Shown here: positions 42,719 through 51,905 of the stretch, one piece after another
Position numbering within the stretch: the stretch's first letter is position 1
Layout: the number at the start of each line of letters is the position of its first letter
From: Microvirga sp. Mcv34
Lineage (GTDB): Bacteria; Pseudomonadota; Alphaproteobacteria; Rhizobiales; Beijerinckiaceae
Reading direction: 5' to 3'
DNA: 64,000 nucleotides
Assembly (NCBI RefSeq): GCF_024519725.1
Contig: NZ_JALJRK010000001.1
Span: 1 to 64,000, forward strand
The notes under the pieces: model-generated
Databases searched by the model: none
Told to the model about the DNA's origin: nothing
What the model saw: the letters and a program-made list of their open reading frames with translations, nothing else
Program-made: the position numbers and the translations under genes

Positions 42719-43776
42719 TCGCAGACCTTCGCTCCATTCCTTCTTCCGTGGAACTGAGGGCTCCCCAGGCGGCTCCGCTGCTCTCGGTCGACCGGCTGAA
42801 GGCCTATTACAAGGTGAAGCTGTTCGGCATCGACCGCGAGGTGCGGGCGGTCGACGACGTCAGCCTCAAGATCAACCGCAACGAGATCTACGGCCTAGCG
42901 GGCGAGTCGAGTTCCGGCAAGAGCTCCCTCATCAAGACCATCGCGGGCGCCATCCGTCCTCCGCTCCGGGTGGTCGAAGGCTCGGTGCGCTTTTCCTTCA
43001 AGGATGGAGAGCGGGACATCTACAAGCTTTCGCCGCAGGAATTGTCGGCGATCCGCTGGAGCCATCTGTCCTATATCATGCAGGGCTCGATGAGCGTGCT
43101 GAACCCGGTTCGGCGGATCAAGCATGCCTTCGCGGATTTCGCGCTGCCGCACGTAGCTGCCAAAGGCGCCGACTTCACCCACCTCGTGGAGGGGCACCTG
43201 AAGCGCCTCCACCTCGATCCCGCGGTTCTTCAGGCCTATCCGCACGAATTATCCGGCGGCATGCGACAGAGGGTGACCATTGCCCTCGCGACCATCTGCA
43301 GCCCGGAATTCATCATCGCCGACGAGCCGACGACGGCGCTGGACGTGATCGTCCAGAAGGGCGTTCTCGCCATGATCCGGGAGATCCAGCAGGAGTTCGG
43401 ATCGTCCGTCCTGTTCGTGACCCACGACATGGCGGTTCACGCCAACCTGACCGATCGGCTCGGCATCATGTATGCCGGCCGGCTGGTGGAGGAGGGCAGG
43501 ACCAGGGACGTGTTCAAGAGGCCGCTCCATCCCTACACCGCGCATCTGATCTCCAGCCTGCCGCGCATCGGGGACGAGGCGCCCAAGAAGGCCCTTGAAG
43601 GCTCGCCCCCGAGTCTTGCCGATCCTCCGCCGGGCTGCCGGTTCCACCCCCGCTGCCCCCTGGCCATCGACATCTGCCGCCGCGAGGCTCCGCCCATGGT
43701 GGAGCTCCTGCCAGGACACCGGACAGCCTGCCACGTCGCTCAAGCCGACCCCGCCCGGGTCCGGCCGGTCGCATAG
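42715..43776 (+). CDS. ABC transporter ATP-binding protein (DppD/OppD class)
   Basis: A 353-residue ATPase. The P-loop reads GESSSGKSS in 'YGLAGESSSGKSSLIKTIAG', with Ser where Gly is usual (GESGSGKS). The signature is 'LSGGMRQRVTIALATICSPE', Walker B is 'FIIADEPTTALDVIVQ', and the C-terminal oligopeptide-type extension has the Cys motif 'GCRFHPRCPLAIDICRREAP' often tied to an iron-sulphur cluster. It overlaps the permease gene by four bases. It pairs with the ATPase encoded 12 bases downstream. Confidence 0.92.
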   Translation: MIADLRSIPSSVELRAPQAAPLLSVDRLKAYYKVKLFGIDREVRAVDDVSLKINRNEIYGLAGESSSGKSSLIKTIAGAIRPPLRVVEGSVRFSFKDGERDIYKLSPQELSAIRWSHLSYIMQGSMSVLNPVRRIKHAFADFALPHVAAKGADFTHLVEGHLKRLHLDPAVLQAYPHELSGGMRQRVTIALATICSPEFIIADEPTTALDVIVQKGVLAMIREIQQEFGSSVLFVTHDMAVHANLTDRLGIMYAGRLVEEGRTRDVFKRPLHPYTAHLISSLPRIGDEAPKKALEGSPPSLADPPPGCRFHPRCPLAIDICRREAPPMVELLPGHRTACHVAQADPARVRPVA

Positions 43777-43788
43777 GGAGGCGAGCGC

Positions 43789-44637
43789 ATGAAGCCGAAC
43801 CTCCTCGACGTCGAGCACGTCAACAAGATCTTCACGAGAGGCGGTTTCGTCTCGCGGCGGGTCACTCATGCCGTGAACGACGTCAGCTTCTCTCTTGCGG
43901 CGGACAAGCCCGAGGTCTTCACGATCATCGGCGAGTCGGGCAGCGGAAAGACGACGCTCGCGGGCATGATCCTGAACAGCCTGACCCCCACGGGCGGTCA
44001 GATCCGCTTCCGGGGGCGGGATCTGCGCGAGATCCGCAGCCGTCGCGACCGGCTGGAGTTCATGAGCCATGTGCAGGCGATCTTCCAGAACCCTTTCGAT
44101 GCGTTCAATCCCTTGAAGCGTGTCGACCGCTACCTGTTCAGCGCAGCCAAGCGTTTCATGGAATGCCGCACGCCTGCGGCGGCGGCGGAGCGGGTGGACG
44201 AGTCCCTGCACAAGGTCGGCCTGTCGCTCGCGGAAGTTCAGGGGCGCTACCCGCACGAGATGTCGGGCGGGCAGCTCCAGCGCGTAGCGATCGCGCGTGC
44301 GCTCGTATCAAATCCATCCCTGATCGTCGCCGACGAGCCGGTCTCGATGATCGACGCATCGCTGCGCATGACCGTGATCAACCTGTTCAAGAAGCTTCGC
44401 GACGAGTTCGGCGTCTCGATCATCTACATCACGCACGACTTGGCCACCGCCTATTACATCAGCGACCGTCTGATCATCATGCAGAAGGGCAGGGTGGTCG
44501 AGGGCGGCGACGCCCGGACGGTGCTGGCCGCGCCGCAGCATCCGTACTCCATCAAGCTTCGCCAGGCGGTTCTGTCGGTCGACGACGCCTGGCGCGACGA
44601 CAGCTTCACGGGCGGCATGCCCGCGACCGCCACCTGA
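43789..44637 (+). CDS. ABC transporter ATP-binding protein (DppF/OppF class)
   Basis: A 282-residue ATPase with Walker [10 protein letters not shown], signature '[20 protein letters not shown]', Walker B '[16 protein letters not shown]' and H-loop '[15 protein letters not shown]'. The usual C-terminal cysteine motif of the class is missing, so the protein ends soon after '[16 protein letters not shown]'. Together with the preceding ATPase it forms the heterodimeric motor of the importer. GGAGGCGAGCGC lies upstream of the ATG. Confidence 0.92.
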   Translation: MKPNLLDVEHVNKIFTRGGFVSRRVTHAVNDVSFSLAADKPEVFTIIGESGSGKTTLAGMILNSLTPTGGQIRFRGRDLREIRSRRDRLEFMSHVQAIFQNPFDAFNPLKRVDRYLFSAAKRFMECRTPAAAAERVDESLHKVGLSLAEVQGRYPHEMSGGQLQRVAIARALVSNPSLIVADEPVSMIDASLRMTVINLFKKLRDEFGVSIIYITHDLATAYYISDRLIIMQKGRVVEGGDARTVLAAPQHPYSIKLRQAVLSVDDAWRDDSFTGGMPATAT

Positions 44638-44702
44638 TCCACTCCCAGCTTGCCGATAGTTCGAACACCCCGAGACCGCACCTCACTGATCGGAGCCTCC
44701 CC

Positions 44703-46256
44703 ATGAAAGAAGCCAAAGTCACCATTGACCGTGATTTCTCCATCGCTGAAACGGATCCCCGTCTCTTCGGGGCCTTCGTCGAGCACCTGGGACGGTGCGT
44801 CTACGGCGGCCTTTACGAGCCGGGGCATCCGAGCGCCGACGAGCGCGGATTCAGGCAGGACGTGCTCGAACTCGTCCGCGAGCTCGGGCCGACGATCATT
44901 CGTTATCCGGGCGGAAACTTCGTCTCCGGATACAACTGGGAGGACGGCGTCGGTCCCGTGGAGAACCGGCCGCGTCGGCTCGATCTCGCCTGGATGTCGA
45001 CGGAGCCGAACACGTTCGGCACCAACGAGTTCATGGATTGGTGCCGGGCGGCCGAGGTCGAGCCCATGATGGCCGTCAATCTCGGCACCCGCGGCCCCGA
45101 CGATGCTCGCCGCCTGCTGGAATACTGCAACTTCCCCGGCGGGACAGAGCTGTCGGACCTGCGCCGTGCCCATGGATGGGAGAAGCCGCACAACGTGAAA
45201 TTCTGGTGCCTGGGCAACGAGATGGACGGCCCTTGGCAGATGGAGACCAAGACGGCCTGGGAATACGGGCGGATCGCCTCCGAGGCCGCAAAGCTCATGA
45301 AGTGGATCGATCCGACGATTGAACTCGCGGCCTGCGGCTCCTCCTCGCGCAACATGCCGACCTTCGGCACCTGGGAGGACACGGTGCTCGAGCACTCGTT
45401 CGATCACGTCGAGTACATCTCCCTGCACACCTACCTGAACAATTATGCCGATGACACGCCGGCCTTTCTCGCGAGCCCGGACCTGATGGACAGCTTCATC
45501 GAAGAGGTCGTGGCCATCGCGGACGCGGTCGCTGCCCGGCGTCGCTCGTCCAAGCGGATCATGCTGAGCTTCGACGAATGGAACGTCTGGTACCGGACCC
45601 GGCGCAAGAACGAGGGCCGGGTGAAGCTCGGTTGGCCCGTCGCGCCGCAGATCCTCGAAGAGATCTACAACATGCAGGACGCGCTCGCCTTCGGGGGAGC
45701 ATGCATCTCCCTGCTCAACCATGCTGACCGGGTGAAGTCCGCCTGCCTGGCGCAGCTGGTCAACGCCATCGCGCCCATAATGACCGAGACCGGCGGGCCG
45801 GCTTGGCGGCAGACGATCTTTTATCCGTTCAAGGACATGAGCACGCTCGGTCGTGGCACGGTGCTGCAGACGAAGGTGAACTCGCCCACCTACGAGACCA
45901 CTTATTACGATCCGCGCGGCACGTCCGACCTGCGGTTCCCGATCTCCGAAGTGCCTTACCTCAAGCTGTCGGTGGTTCACAACCACGACGAAGATTGCAT
46001 CACGCTCTTCGCGCTCAATCGCAGCCTCGACGCGAGCCTGTCCATGGAAGCGCTCGTGCGCGGCTTCGAGGGCCTCGTGGTCAGGGAGGCGCACCAGCTG
46101 CGCAACGACGATCTGATGGCGGTGAATACGAAAGACGCGCCTGATACGATCCGGCCCACGCCTCTGGAGGGTGTGGAGATCTGGGGAGAGCAGGTGCGTG
46201 CCAAGCTCGCGCCGGCCTCCTGGAACGTCATCCGCCTCGGTGTCCAGAAGCAGTAA
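44703..46256 (+). CDS. abfA: GH51 alpha-L-arabinofuranosidase
   Basis: A 517-residue cytoplasmic glycosidase without a signal peptide. The acid/base E173 lies in 'WCLGNEMDGPWQMETKT' and the nucleophile E292 in 'IMLSFDEWNVWYRTR'. 'RLFGAFVEHLGRCVYGGLYE' and 'IIRYPGGNFVSGYNWEDGVG' are GH51 hallmarks. A C-terminal beta domain ('WGEQVRAKLAPASWNVIRLG') completes the family fold. It lies 65 bases after the ABC importer genes and would release L-arabinose from imported arabino-oligosaccharides. No arabinose catabolic genes are in the window. Confidence 0.95.
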   Translation: MKEAKVTIDRDFSIAETDPRLFGAFVEHLGRCVYGGLYEPGHPSADERGFRQDVLELVRELGPTIIRYPGGNFVSGYNWEDGVGPVENRPRRLDLAWMSTEPNTFGTNEFMDWCRAAEVEPMMAVNLGTRGPDDARRLLEYCNFPGGTELSDLRRAHGWEKPHNVKFWCLGNEMDGPWQMETKTAWEYGRIASEAAKLMKWIDPTIELAACGSSSRNMPTFGTWEDTVLEHSFDHVEYISLHTYLNNYADDTPAFLASPDLMDSFIEEVVAIADAVAARRRSSKRIMLSFDEWNVWYRTRRKNEGRVKLGWPVAPQILEEIYNMQDALAFGGACISLLNHADRVKSACLAQLVNAIAPIMTETGGPAWRQTIFYPFKDMSTLGRGTVLQTKVNSPTYETTYYDPRGTSDLRFPISEVPYLKLSVVHNHDEDCITLFALNRSLDASLSMEALVRGFEGLVVREAHQLRNDDLMAVNTKDAPDTIRPTPLEGVEIWGEQVRAKLAPASWNVIRLGVQKQ

Positions 46257-46265
46257 GACCCTCGA

Positions 46266-46289
46266 TGGGGGCTGCCGCAACGGCCCCCA
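46266..46289 (+). terminator. Hairpin after the GH51 gene
   Basis: TGGGGGCTGCCG at 46266-46277 can pair with the CGGCCCCCA segment at 46281-46289, ten bases after the stop codon. No T-tract follows. A second inverted pair (CACCGGATGTGAA and TTTCACGTCCGGTG, about 46316-46358) lies at the end of the convergent kinase gene. Confidence 0.45.
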
Positions 46290-46343
46290 CGTGAAAACGA
46301 AACGGTGATGCCCGGCACCGGATGTGAAGGCAGGATGCGGCTT

Positions 46344-47162
46344 TCACGTCCGGTGCTCCACGCCCTGGAGCGAGTAGAGGTCCAGGGCGCCGCTGAACCG
46401 GGTCCGGTACTGGTCGAGCCGCCGCTCGTCCTTTTCCTCCCCCGCCCGTTCGAAGAAGGGTGCGTAGTTGATGACGTTGAGGGCCTTGAGTATGGGCACC
46501 ATGGCGCGCACCTGCGTCTCGCTGACGCCATAGCCTCCCAGAAAGGCCTGCTTGGCGTCGATGGAAAGATCATGCAGCGCCAGGGACAGATCCCAATAGG
46601 GCGCCACGTTGGAGGAGCAGAACTCCCAATCGATCACGGCTGTGATCTCGCTCGCATCGTTCACCATCACGTTCTTCAGGCGCATATCGCCATGGTTGAG
46701 GACCGTGTCCGCCTCCACGCTTTCGATCTCCTCGAGCGTGGCATGGAGGGACTTGAGCTGAGGCTGCGACAGCATCTTATGCGTTTCCAGCACCTCCAGC
46801 CGCTGCTCGATGTGGAGTTCGCGTTTGAGGCACTCGGCCCAGGTTTCCTTGCGCGAGAGCTGGTTGCTCGACCAGTCGAAGGTGTGGCCGAAGCCGCGGG
46901 TCGGGATGGTGTGGATCAGGGCCGTGAGGCGGCCCATCTCGCGCAACACAGCCATCCGCTCCGGATGATCGTGTTCATTCGAGTTTCCGGAAACGGGTGG
47001 TGGGCGGCCTTTGCTGCTCAGTACAGACACTCGATGCCGTCTGAGCCGGAATCCTCGAGCACGATGCCTCGCTCGATCGCCAGGAAGGAATGGATGCCCG
47101 AGGCGGCCGCTCGAAAGAGCGCCGACAAAGGCCTCATGCGGACCAGGGCACCCGAGGCCCAC
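46344..47162 (-). pseudogene. Aminoglycoside-phosphotransferase-like kinase lacking its N-lobe
   Basis: From about residue 75 of this frame the protein is a kinase C-lobe: 'LREMGRLTALIHTIPTRGFG', the Brenner motif 'VLNHGDMRLKNVMVND' with catalytic Asp and Asn, and the metal-binding 'ITAVIDWEFCSSNVAPYWD'. The preceding 70 residues are Arg/Gly/Pro-rich and look like out-of-frame sequence. The ATP-binding N-lobe (about 90 residues) is missing, and the neighbouring gene begins only 18 bases away. A possible in-frame start is near 46950. It is most likely a 5'-truncated remnant. Confidence 0.65.
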
Positions 47163-47179
47163 TGGTCCGCACGAATGCC

Positions 47180-47644
47180 TTATTGATTGGCGGTCGCGTT
47201 CGTACCGTCGGCGGGTGACGTTCCGGAGCCAATCCCTATGCCCGTGCGGTTGAAGTTGGGGGCATTTTCCAGGTCGGCCTTCGTCATCTGTCGCAGGATG
47301 ATGCGCGAAGGATTGACGGTCCCTGGCCCGGCCGTATTGACAGATCCTGTCGCGGCGGGATCGCCGATCATGTTGCGCTCGGCGTTGCCTGCCGTCGTGG
47401 GAACCGGGGAGGTGGCGCGATCCGTCGTGTTCTCCGCCATGACCTCAAGGGCTTGGTAAGGGACCGCCACATCCTTCTGTCCGATGCCGAGGAACCCGCC
47501 GACCCCGACGATCACCGCGACGGTGCGGCCACCGCGGTCGATGAGAACGTCGTTGATGTCGCCGATCTTTTCGTCATTTGCCCCGTACACGGTGGTGCCG
47601 CGCAGGTCAGAGGTCAGCATCTGCCCCGGACCGGGATTCGCCAA
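47180..47644 (-). CDS. PRC-barrel domain protein, probably lacking its 5' end
   Basis: A 154-residue frame. The PRC-barrel fold is clear in 'QMLTSDLRGTTVYGANDEKI', 'GDINDVLIDRGGRTVAVIVG', 'VGGFLGIGQKDVAVPYQALE'. A disordered linker and a short conserved end follow ('RIILRQMTKADLENAPNFN'). Relatives in this order start with a signal peptide and an Ala/Gln/Pro linker. Here the linker continues upstream of 47644 ('TPSQPAAGAASTDATSQHG') but hits a stop at about 47735 before any signal peptide or ATG. The only start is a TTG inside the linker. Either the 5' end was lost or a frameshift hides it. Confidence 0.7.
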   Translation of the reverse strand: MANPGPGQMLTSDLRGTTVYGANDEKIGDINDVLIDRGGRTVAVIVGVGGFLGIGQKDVAVPYQALEVMAENTTDRATSPVPTTAGNAERNMIGDPAATGSVNTAGPGTVNPSRIILRQMTKADLENAPNFNRTGIGIGSGTSPADGTNATANQ

Positions 47645-48250
47645 CGGCGTGAGGCTTGCACCGTGCTGACTCGTAGCATCGGTGGAAGCCGCTCCTGCGG
47701 CCGGTTGGGACGGAGTCTGTGAATAGTGAGCTGCTGCCGATCAGGATGGCCATCTCGCAGGATTGTTATCGGCCTATGGCTTCGGACGCGCCGCGGCCCT
47801 GAAACGCCGCTCCTGGGGTGCCTTTTGAAAGGTCTTGGCGAAGATGCCCGAGCGGATCGTGTCACGCCCTGAAGGGGGGTAGCCGCGACCATGTCCGTTG
47901 AAGGATCATTGGTCGCGGCCCCGGCCCGTGTTTGCCCCCACGGGAAGCTAAGCCCTAGACCCGGAAAACGTGACGTCAATGAGGCGTGAGCTAGGCCATG
48001 AAAATTCTTCAAAAATCTTTGGAACCAAGTCCGACCTTGGGCGTTTATTGACATCTCCGGTCACTTTTGCCCCTACGGCCGGACACCTTAAGAGCACCTC
48101 CGGGTGCTCTTTCTTTTTGTAATCCCTCGTTCTTTTCCTCGTTCGAATCGCTAACGAGCTTGAGCTTATGGAGCCGGAGTCCCGGGTTCAAGGGTTCCAA
48201 GCGTGGCAATGTCTGCATCCGTGCAAGGTTGGTTTGCGGTTGACCGTTGG
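47645..48250. other. Intergenic region with an orphan terminator
   Basis: About 600 bases. The part next to 47645 encodes the orphan linker of the PRC-barrel gene out to a stop near 47735. No other protein is recognised. TTGACA at 48049-48054 and the terminator at 48091-48119 lie on the plus strand with no gene between. Confidence 0.4.
48091..48119 (+). terminator. Intrinsic terminator without an upstream gene
   Basis: AGAGCACC at 48091-48098 pairs with GGTGCTCT at 48103-48110 around TCCG and is followed by TTCTTTTTG. The stem and T-tract are orientated for plus-strand transcription, yet no plus-strand gene ends to the left as far as 46256. A small RNA of up to about 350 bases could end here. 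Confidence 0.75.
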
Positions 48251-49489
48251 TCAACCGAGCCTGCGCTCATCCGCGATGACCTTGCCGTCGTTTGGAAGGC
48301 TTCCGGGGCTTGCGAAGGTGATCTCCCCCTTCAGCTTGAGGATGCTCTGCAACGTCGCGCCGAGCGTGGCCGCGAGTGCATCGCTCGGGCTGCCTGTCTC
48401 TGCCATCAGTGTCATGGCGTCGGTCTCGCCCTCGCGGGTGACGACGAGGCGAAGGCGGCCGAGTTCGGGATGGCGCCGACCGATCTCCGCCACTTGCTCC
48501 GGCCGTACGAACATGCCCTTCACCTTCGTCGCCTGGTCGGCGCGCCCCATCCACCCCTTGATGCGCAGATTGGTCCTGCCGCAGGGGCTGGGGCCGCTCA
48601 AGGCCGCTGTCAGGTCCCCGAGGGCGAGGCGGATGAAGGGATGATGCGGGTCGAGGGTCGTCACGACGATCTCGCCCACATCGCCCTCGGGCACCGGATC
48701 GCCCGTACCGGGCCGTACGATCTCGACGATGATGTCCTCGTTGACGACGAGCCCTTCTCTGGCTGTGGTCTCGTAGGCGATGAAGCCGAGATCCGCCGTG
48801 GCGTAGGCCTGATAGGCCTCGATGCCCCGCGCGGAGAATTCTTCCTGCAGAGACTTCGGAAAAGCAGCGCCGGAGACGAGCGCGCGCTTGATGGAGGAAA
48901 CGTCGCGCCCGGACGAGTCAGCGCCATCAAGCAGGATCTTGAGGAAATCCGGCGTGCCGCAATAGGCGACGGGGCGATAGGCCTCTATCAGCTCGAATTG
49001 CTGCTCGGTGTTGCCCGGACCCGCCGGGATGACGGCGCAGCCGAGGGCGCGCGCGCCGGAATCCATGATGAAGCCGCCCGGCGTCAGGTGGTAGCTGAAG
49101 GTGTTGAGTACCACGTCGCCGCGCCGGAACCCGGCCGCGAATAACCCGCGCGCCGCGCGCCATGGGTCGGGCGCATCGGCCTCCGCCTCGAAAATCGGGC
49201 CGGGCGAGGTGAAGAGGCGCCCGAACGAGCCCGGTGCACCGGACACGAACCCGCCGAAGGGCAGGGCCGTCTTCTGCAGGCTCGGCAGCTCGGATTTGCG
49301 CAGCACCGGCAGGGCGGCGAGCGCATCGCGGCTCGTGATGCGGTCGATATCGATCCCCTTGAGGCGCTCCGCATAGGCGGGCGCCTGGGCCGCCTGCTTC
49401 AGGATCTCCGGCAGCCTTGTGAAGAGAGCCTTTTCGCGCTCGGTGGGGTCACGGGTTTCGAGGGTGTCGAATGCATCGGACAAGGTCAT
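48251..49489 (-). CDS. Phenylacetate-CoA-ligase-family (PaaK-like) enzyme
   Basis: A 412-residue adenylate-forming ligase of the PaaK/CapK group. 'LPVLRKSELPSLQKTALPFG', 'FTSPGPIFEAEADAPDPWRA', 'AVIPAGPGNTEQQFELIEAY' and 'GLVVNEDIIVEIVRPGTGDP' match that group. The C-terminal hinge and domain are 'GWMGRADQATKVKGMFVRPE'. ATG 49489 is used because homology begins at 'DAFDTLETRDPTEREKALF'; the same frame stays open far upstream through the ATPase gene by chance. It is the last gene of an importer operon and would activate an aromatic or related acid to its CoA thioester. Confidence 0.88.
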   Translation of the reverse strand: MTLSDAFDTLETRDPTEREKALFTRLPEILKQAAQAPAYAERLKGIDIDRITSRDALAALPVLRKSELPSLQKTALPFGGFVSGAPGSFGRLFTSPGPIFEAEADAPDPWRAARGLFAAGFRRGDVVLNTFSYHLTPGGFIMDSGARALGCAVIPAGPGNTEQQFELIEAYRPVAYCGTPDFLKILLDGADSSGRDVSSIKRALVSGAAFPKSLQEEFSARGIEAYQAYATADLGFIAYETTAREGLVVNEDIIVEIVRPGTGDPVPEGDVGEIVVTTLDPHHPFIRLALGDLTAALSGPSPCGRTNLRIKGWMGRADQATKVKGMFVRPEQVAEIGRRHPELGRLRLVVTREGETDAMTLMAETGSPSDALAATLGATLQSILKLKGEITFASPGSLPNDGKVIADERRLG

Positions 49490-49509
49490 GTTCCCGATTG
49501 TATGAACCG

Positions 49510-50349
49510 TCACGCCAGCCAGCGCTTGCGGCGCTTGTAGCTTTTCACCGCGCGGAAGGATTTGCGGTCGCCCTCGGAGACCCCGAGGTAGAACTCCTTC
49601 ACGTCCTCGTTCTCGCGCAGCATCCGGGCCGGCCCGTCCATCACGACGCGGCCGGTCTCCAGGATGTACCCGTAGGTGGCGTATTTCAGCGCCATGTTGG
49701 TGTTCTGCTCGGCGAGCAGGAAGGACACGCCCTCCGTCGCGTTGAGCTTGCGCACGATCTCGAAGATCTCCTCGACGATCTGCGGCGCGAGGCCCATGGA
49801 AGGTTCGTCGAGCAGGATCATGGAGGGACGCGACATCATCGCCCGGCCGATGGCGCACATCTGCTGCTCGCCGCCGGAGGTATAGCCCGCCATGGAGGAT
49901 CGCCTTTGCTTCAGGCGCGGAAAATACTCGTAGATCGCCTCCAGGTCGCGCCGGATGGCGGCGTTGCCGTCCCGGCGCGTGAAGGCGCCGGTGAGCAGGT
50001 TCTCCTCGATGGTCAGGTGCCCGAAGCAATGCCGGCCTTCGAGAACCTGGATGCAGCCGCGCCGCACCAGCTCGTTGGGCGAGAGCTTGTCGACCCGCTC
50101 GCCCTTGAACTCGATCGATCCCTTCGTGACCTCGCCGCGTTCGGCATGGAGGAGATTGGAGATGGCCTTGAGCGTCGTCGTCTTGCCCGCGCCGTTGGCG
50201 CCGAGCAACGCCACGATGCCGCCTTTGGGGACGTTGAGGGAAACGCCCTTGAGCACGAGGATCACGTGGTCGTAGACGACCTCGATGTTGTTGACCGTGA
50301 GGACGGTTTCGGCGGCCGGCGACTGGGACGTCTGAATGGCGCTGCTCAT
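49510..50349 (-). CDS. livF: Branched-chain-amino-acid-type ABC transporter ATPase (LivF)
   Basis: A 279-residue ATPase. Walker A 'LLGANGAGKTTTLKAISNLL', signature 'YTSGGEQQMCAIGRAMMSRP' and Walker B 'MILLDEPSMGLAPQIVEEIF' are those of LivF. A C-terminal extension ('SFRAVKSYKRRKRWLA') is longer than in E. coli LivF and typical of the aromatic-acid versions of this importer. It lies 20 bases upstream of the CoA-ligase gene. A hairpin-rich gap separates it from the binding-protein gene. Confidence 0.93.
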   Translation of the reverse strand: MSSAIQTSQSPAAETVLTVNNIEVVYDHVILVLKGVSLNVPKGGIVALLGANGAGKTTTLKAISNLLHAERGEVTKGSIEFKGERVDKLSPNELVRRGCIQVLEGRHCFGHLTIEENLLTGAFTRRDGNAAIRRDLEAIYEYFPRLKQRRSSMAGYTSGGEQQMCAIGRAMMSRPSMILLDEPSMGLAPQIVEEIFEIVRKLNATEGVSFLLAEQNTNMALKYATYGYILETGRVVMDGPARMLRENEDVKEFYLGVSEGDRKSFRAVKSYKRRKRWLA

Positions 50350-50369
50350 GGTCGGTTCGATCCCTTCTC

Positions 50370-50492
50370 CCTCTCCCCGAAGCGGCAGAGGGTGCCCTGC
50401 GAAGCAGGGTGGGAGAGGGGCGGTCCTTGTCCGTTCGGCCCCTCTCCCGGCTCACTCCGTTCGCCACCCTCTCCCCTTCAGCGGGAGAGGGT
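50370..50492. repeat. Cluster of GC-rich inverted repeats between the binding-protein and LivF genes
   Basis: ACCCTCTCCC at 50466-50475 pairs with GGGAGAGGGT at 50483-50492, and CCCTGC/GCAGGG at 50395-50400 and 50404-50409 form a tight hairpin with a GAA loop. Further CCTCTCCC blocks recur at about 50368 and 50440. Such CTCTCCC-type elements are dispersed in Hyphomicrobiales genomes. Here they may reduce or stabilise readthrough from the highly expressed binding-protein gene to livF. Confidence 0.7.
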
Positions 50493-50506
50493 CAGCGAGC
50501 GCCGGC

Positions 50507-51829
50507 TCAACTCGCCTTGTCGCAGGCCTCCGTCCGCTTCGGCCAGCCGGCGTTCTTTTCGGCATAGTCCTTCGCGGCAGCGTCGAGCTGGCCCTTCACC
50601 CGGTCGGTCATCGGCTCAATGGGGTCGGAGATCTTCACCCATTTTGCGCCGTCCCATTCCTGCATGAAGGCGGGACGGTGGCCGTTATGATCGGCGCAGC
50701 TCAAGGTGAGCGTCTCCGTGAAGCCATCGAGGCCAAGCTCCTTCAGGCGGGCGGCATCGAGCTTGATGTTCTCCATGCCGCGGCGCACGTCCTCGCCGGT
50801 CACGGCCTTCTTGCCGGTGATCTTCTGCGCCTGCGCGATGCCTTCCGCGATCAGCAGCGAGTTGTAGACGCCGCGGTTGTAGAGAAGCTCGCCGACCTTG
50901 TCCTTCTGGGCCTTGGACATGCCCTTGTCGACCACGTGCTTCTGAATGTCCTGGATGGCCGGGAAGTTGGTGCCCACCGCGTGCCAGTTGAGCATTTTGA
51001 AGCCTTTGGCGCCGCCGCCGCCGGAGCGGGCGTCATCCTCGCTGGGCCACCAGACCGAGTAGAACTTGTCCATCGGATAGCCCGAGCGCACCGCTTCCTT
51101 CACGGCCGCGCCGTTCATGGAGCCCCAGCCCCACATGATCATGTAGTCGGGCCGGTCGCGGCGGGCCGAGAGCCATTGCGAGGACTGGTTCTGCATGTCC
51201 TGGGCAGCGACCGGATAGAGAGCCACCTCGAAGCCGATATCCTTGGCGAGTTCCTGGAGCAGCGGGACCGGCTCCTTGCCGAAGGCGGCGTCAAGATGGA
51301 TGAAGCCGATCTTCTTGCCCTTCAGCTTCTCGAGTCCACCCTCCTTCTGGCCGATATACTTGATGATCATCGACAGGCCGTCCCAATAGGTGGCCGGCGG
51401 GTTGAACACCCAGGGGAAGATGTCCCCGCGCGCCGAGGCCGAGAGGCCGTAGGCCATGGAAAGGATCGGGATCTTGTCGACGGAGGCGCGGGGGATCAGC
51501 GGCAGGGTGATGCCGGTGGACCAGGGATTGACCACGACCGGGTTCTTGCCCTTCACGGCCTCGTAGCATTCGACGCCCTTCTTGGTGTCGTAGCCGGTCT
51601 CGCATTCCTCCAGCACGAGCTTCACGCCGCCGATGCCGCCGTCGCGCTGGTTCAGCATCTCAAGGTAATCGTGCATGCCGTCGGCGATGAAGGTGCCGGA
51701 GCCCGCGAAGGGGCCGGTGCGGTAGGTGAAGAGCGGGACGTAAATCGAATCCTGCGCGAAGGCGGGCAGGGCCGTGCCCGCGAGCATCGTCACGGCGGCG
51801 AGTCCAAGGCTTAACTTGCGAAACGACAT
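50507..51829 (-). CDS. ABC transporter substrate-binding protein (LivK/LivJ-like, aromatic or acyl substrate)
   Basis: A 440-residue periplasmic protein with a signal peptide ('LGLAAVTMLAGTALPAFAQD'). The periplasmic-binding fold is marked by 'SIYVPLFTYRTGPFAGSGTF', 'LVLEECETGYDTKKGVECYE' and 'NPVVVNPWSTGITLPLIPRA'. It is longer than LivJ (about 367) and belongs to the group usually found with CoA ligases. Cysteines near both ends could form disulphides. ATG 51829 is chosen because the signal peptide starts there. The ligand is not known. Confidence 0.92.
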   Translation of the reverse strand: MSFRKLSLGLAAVTMLAGTALPAFAQDSIYVPLFTYRTGPFAGSGTFIADGMHDYLEMLNQRDGGIGGVKLVLEECETGYDTKKGVECYEAVKGKNPVVVNPWSTGITLPLIPRASVDKIPILSMAYGLSASARGDIFPWVFNPPATYWDGLSMIIKYIGQKEGGLEKLKGKKIGFIHLDAAFGKEPVPLLQELAKDIGFEVALYPVAAQDMQNQSSQWLSARRDRPDYMIMWGWGSMNGAAVKEAVRSGYPMDKFYSVWWPSEDDARSGGGGAKGFKMLNWHAVGTNFPAIQDIQKHVVDKGMSKAQKDKVGELLYNRGVYNSLLIAEGIAQAQKITGKKAVTGEDVRRGMENIKLDAARLKELGLDGFTETLTLSCADHNGHRPAFMQEWDGAKWVKISDPIEPMTDRVKGQLDAAAKDYAEKNAGWPKRTEACDKAS

Positions 51830-51905
51830 GGTTGCGTTTCCTCCCATTGTATCGGCCGAGAAGCCGAATTCTTGTTTCGTGGTCCGTCTCCTTTGAAACC
51901 GGCCG

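Noticed and set aside
48160-48215. Possible tRNA T-arm (GGGTTCAAGGGTTCC)
   Set aside because: No acceptor, D-arm or anticodon arm of a tRNA could be folded around it.
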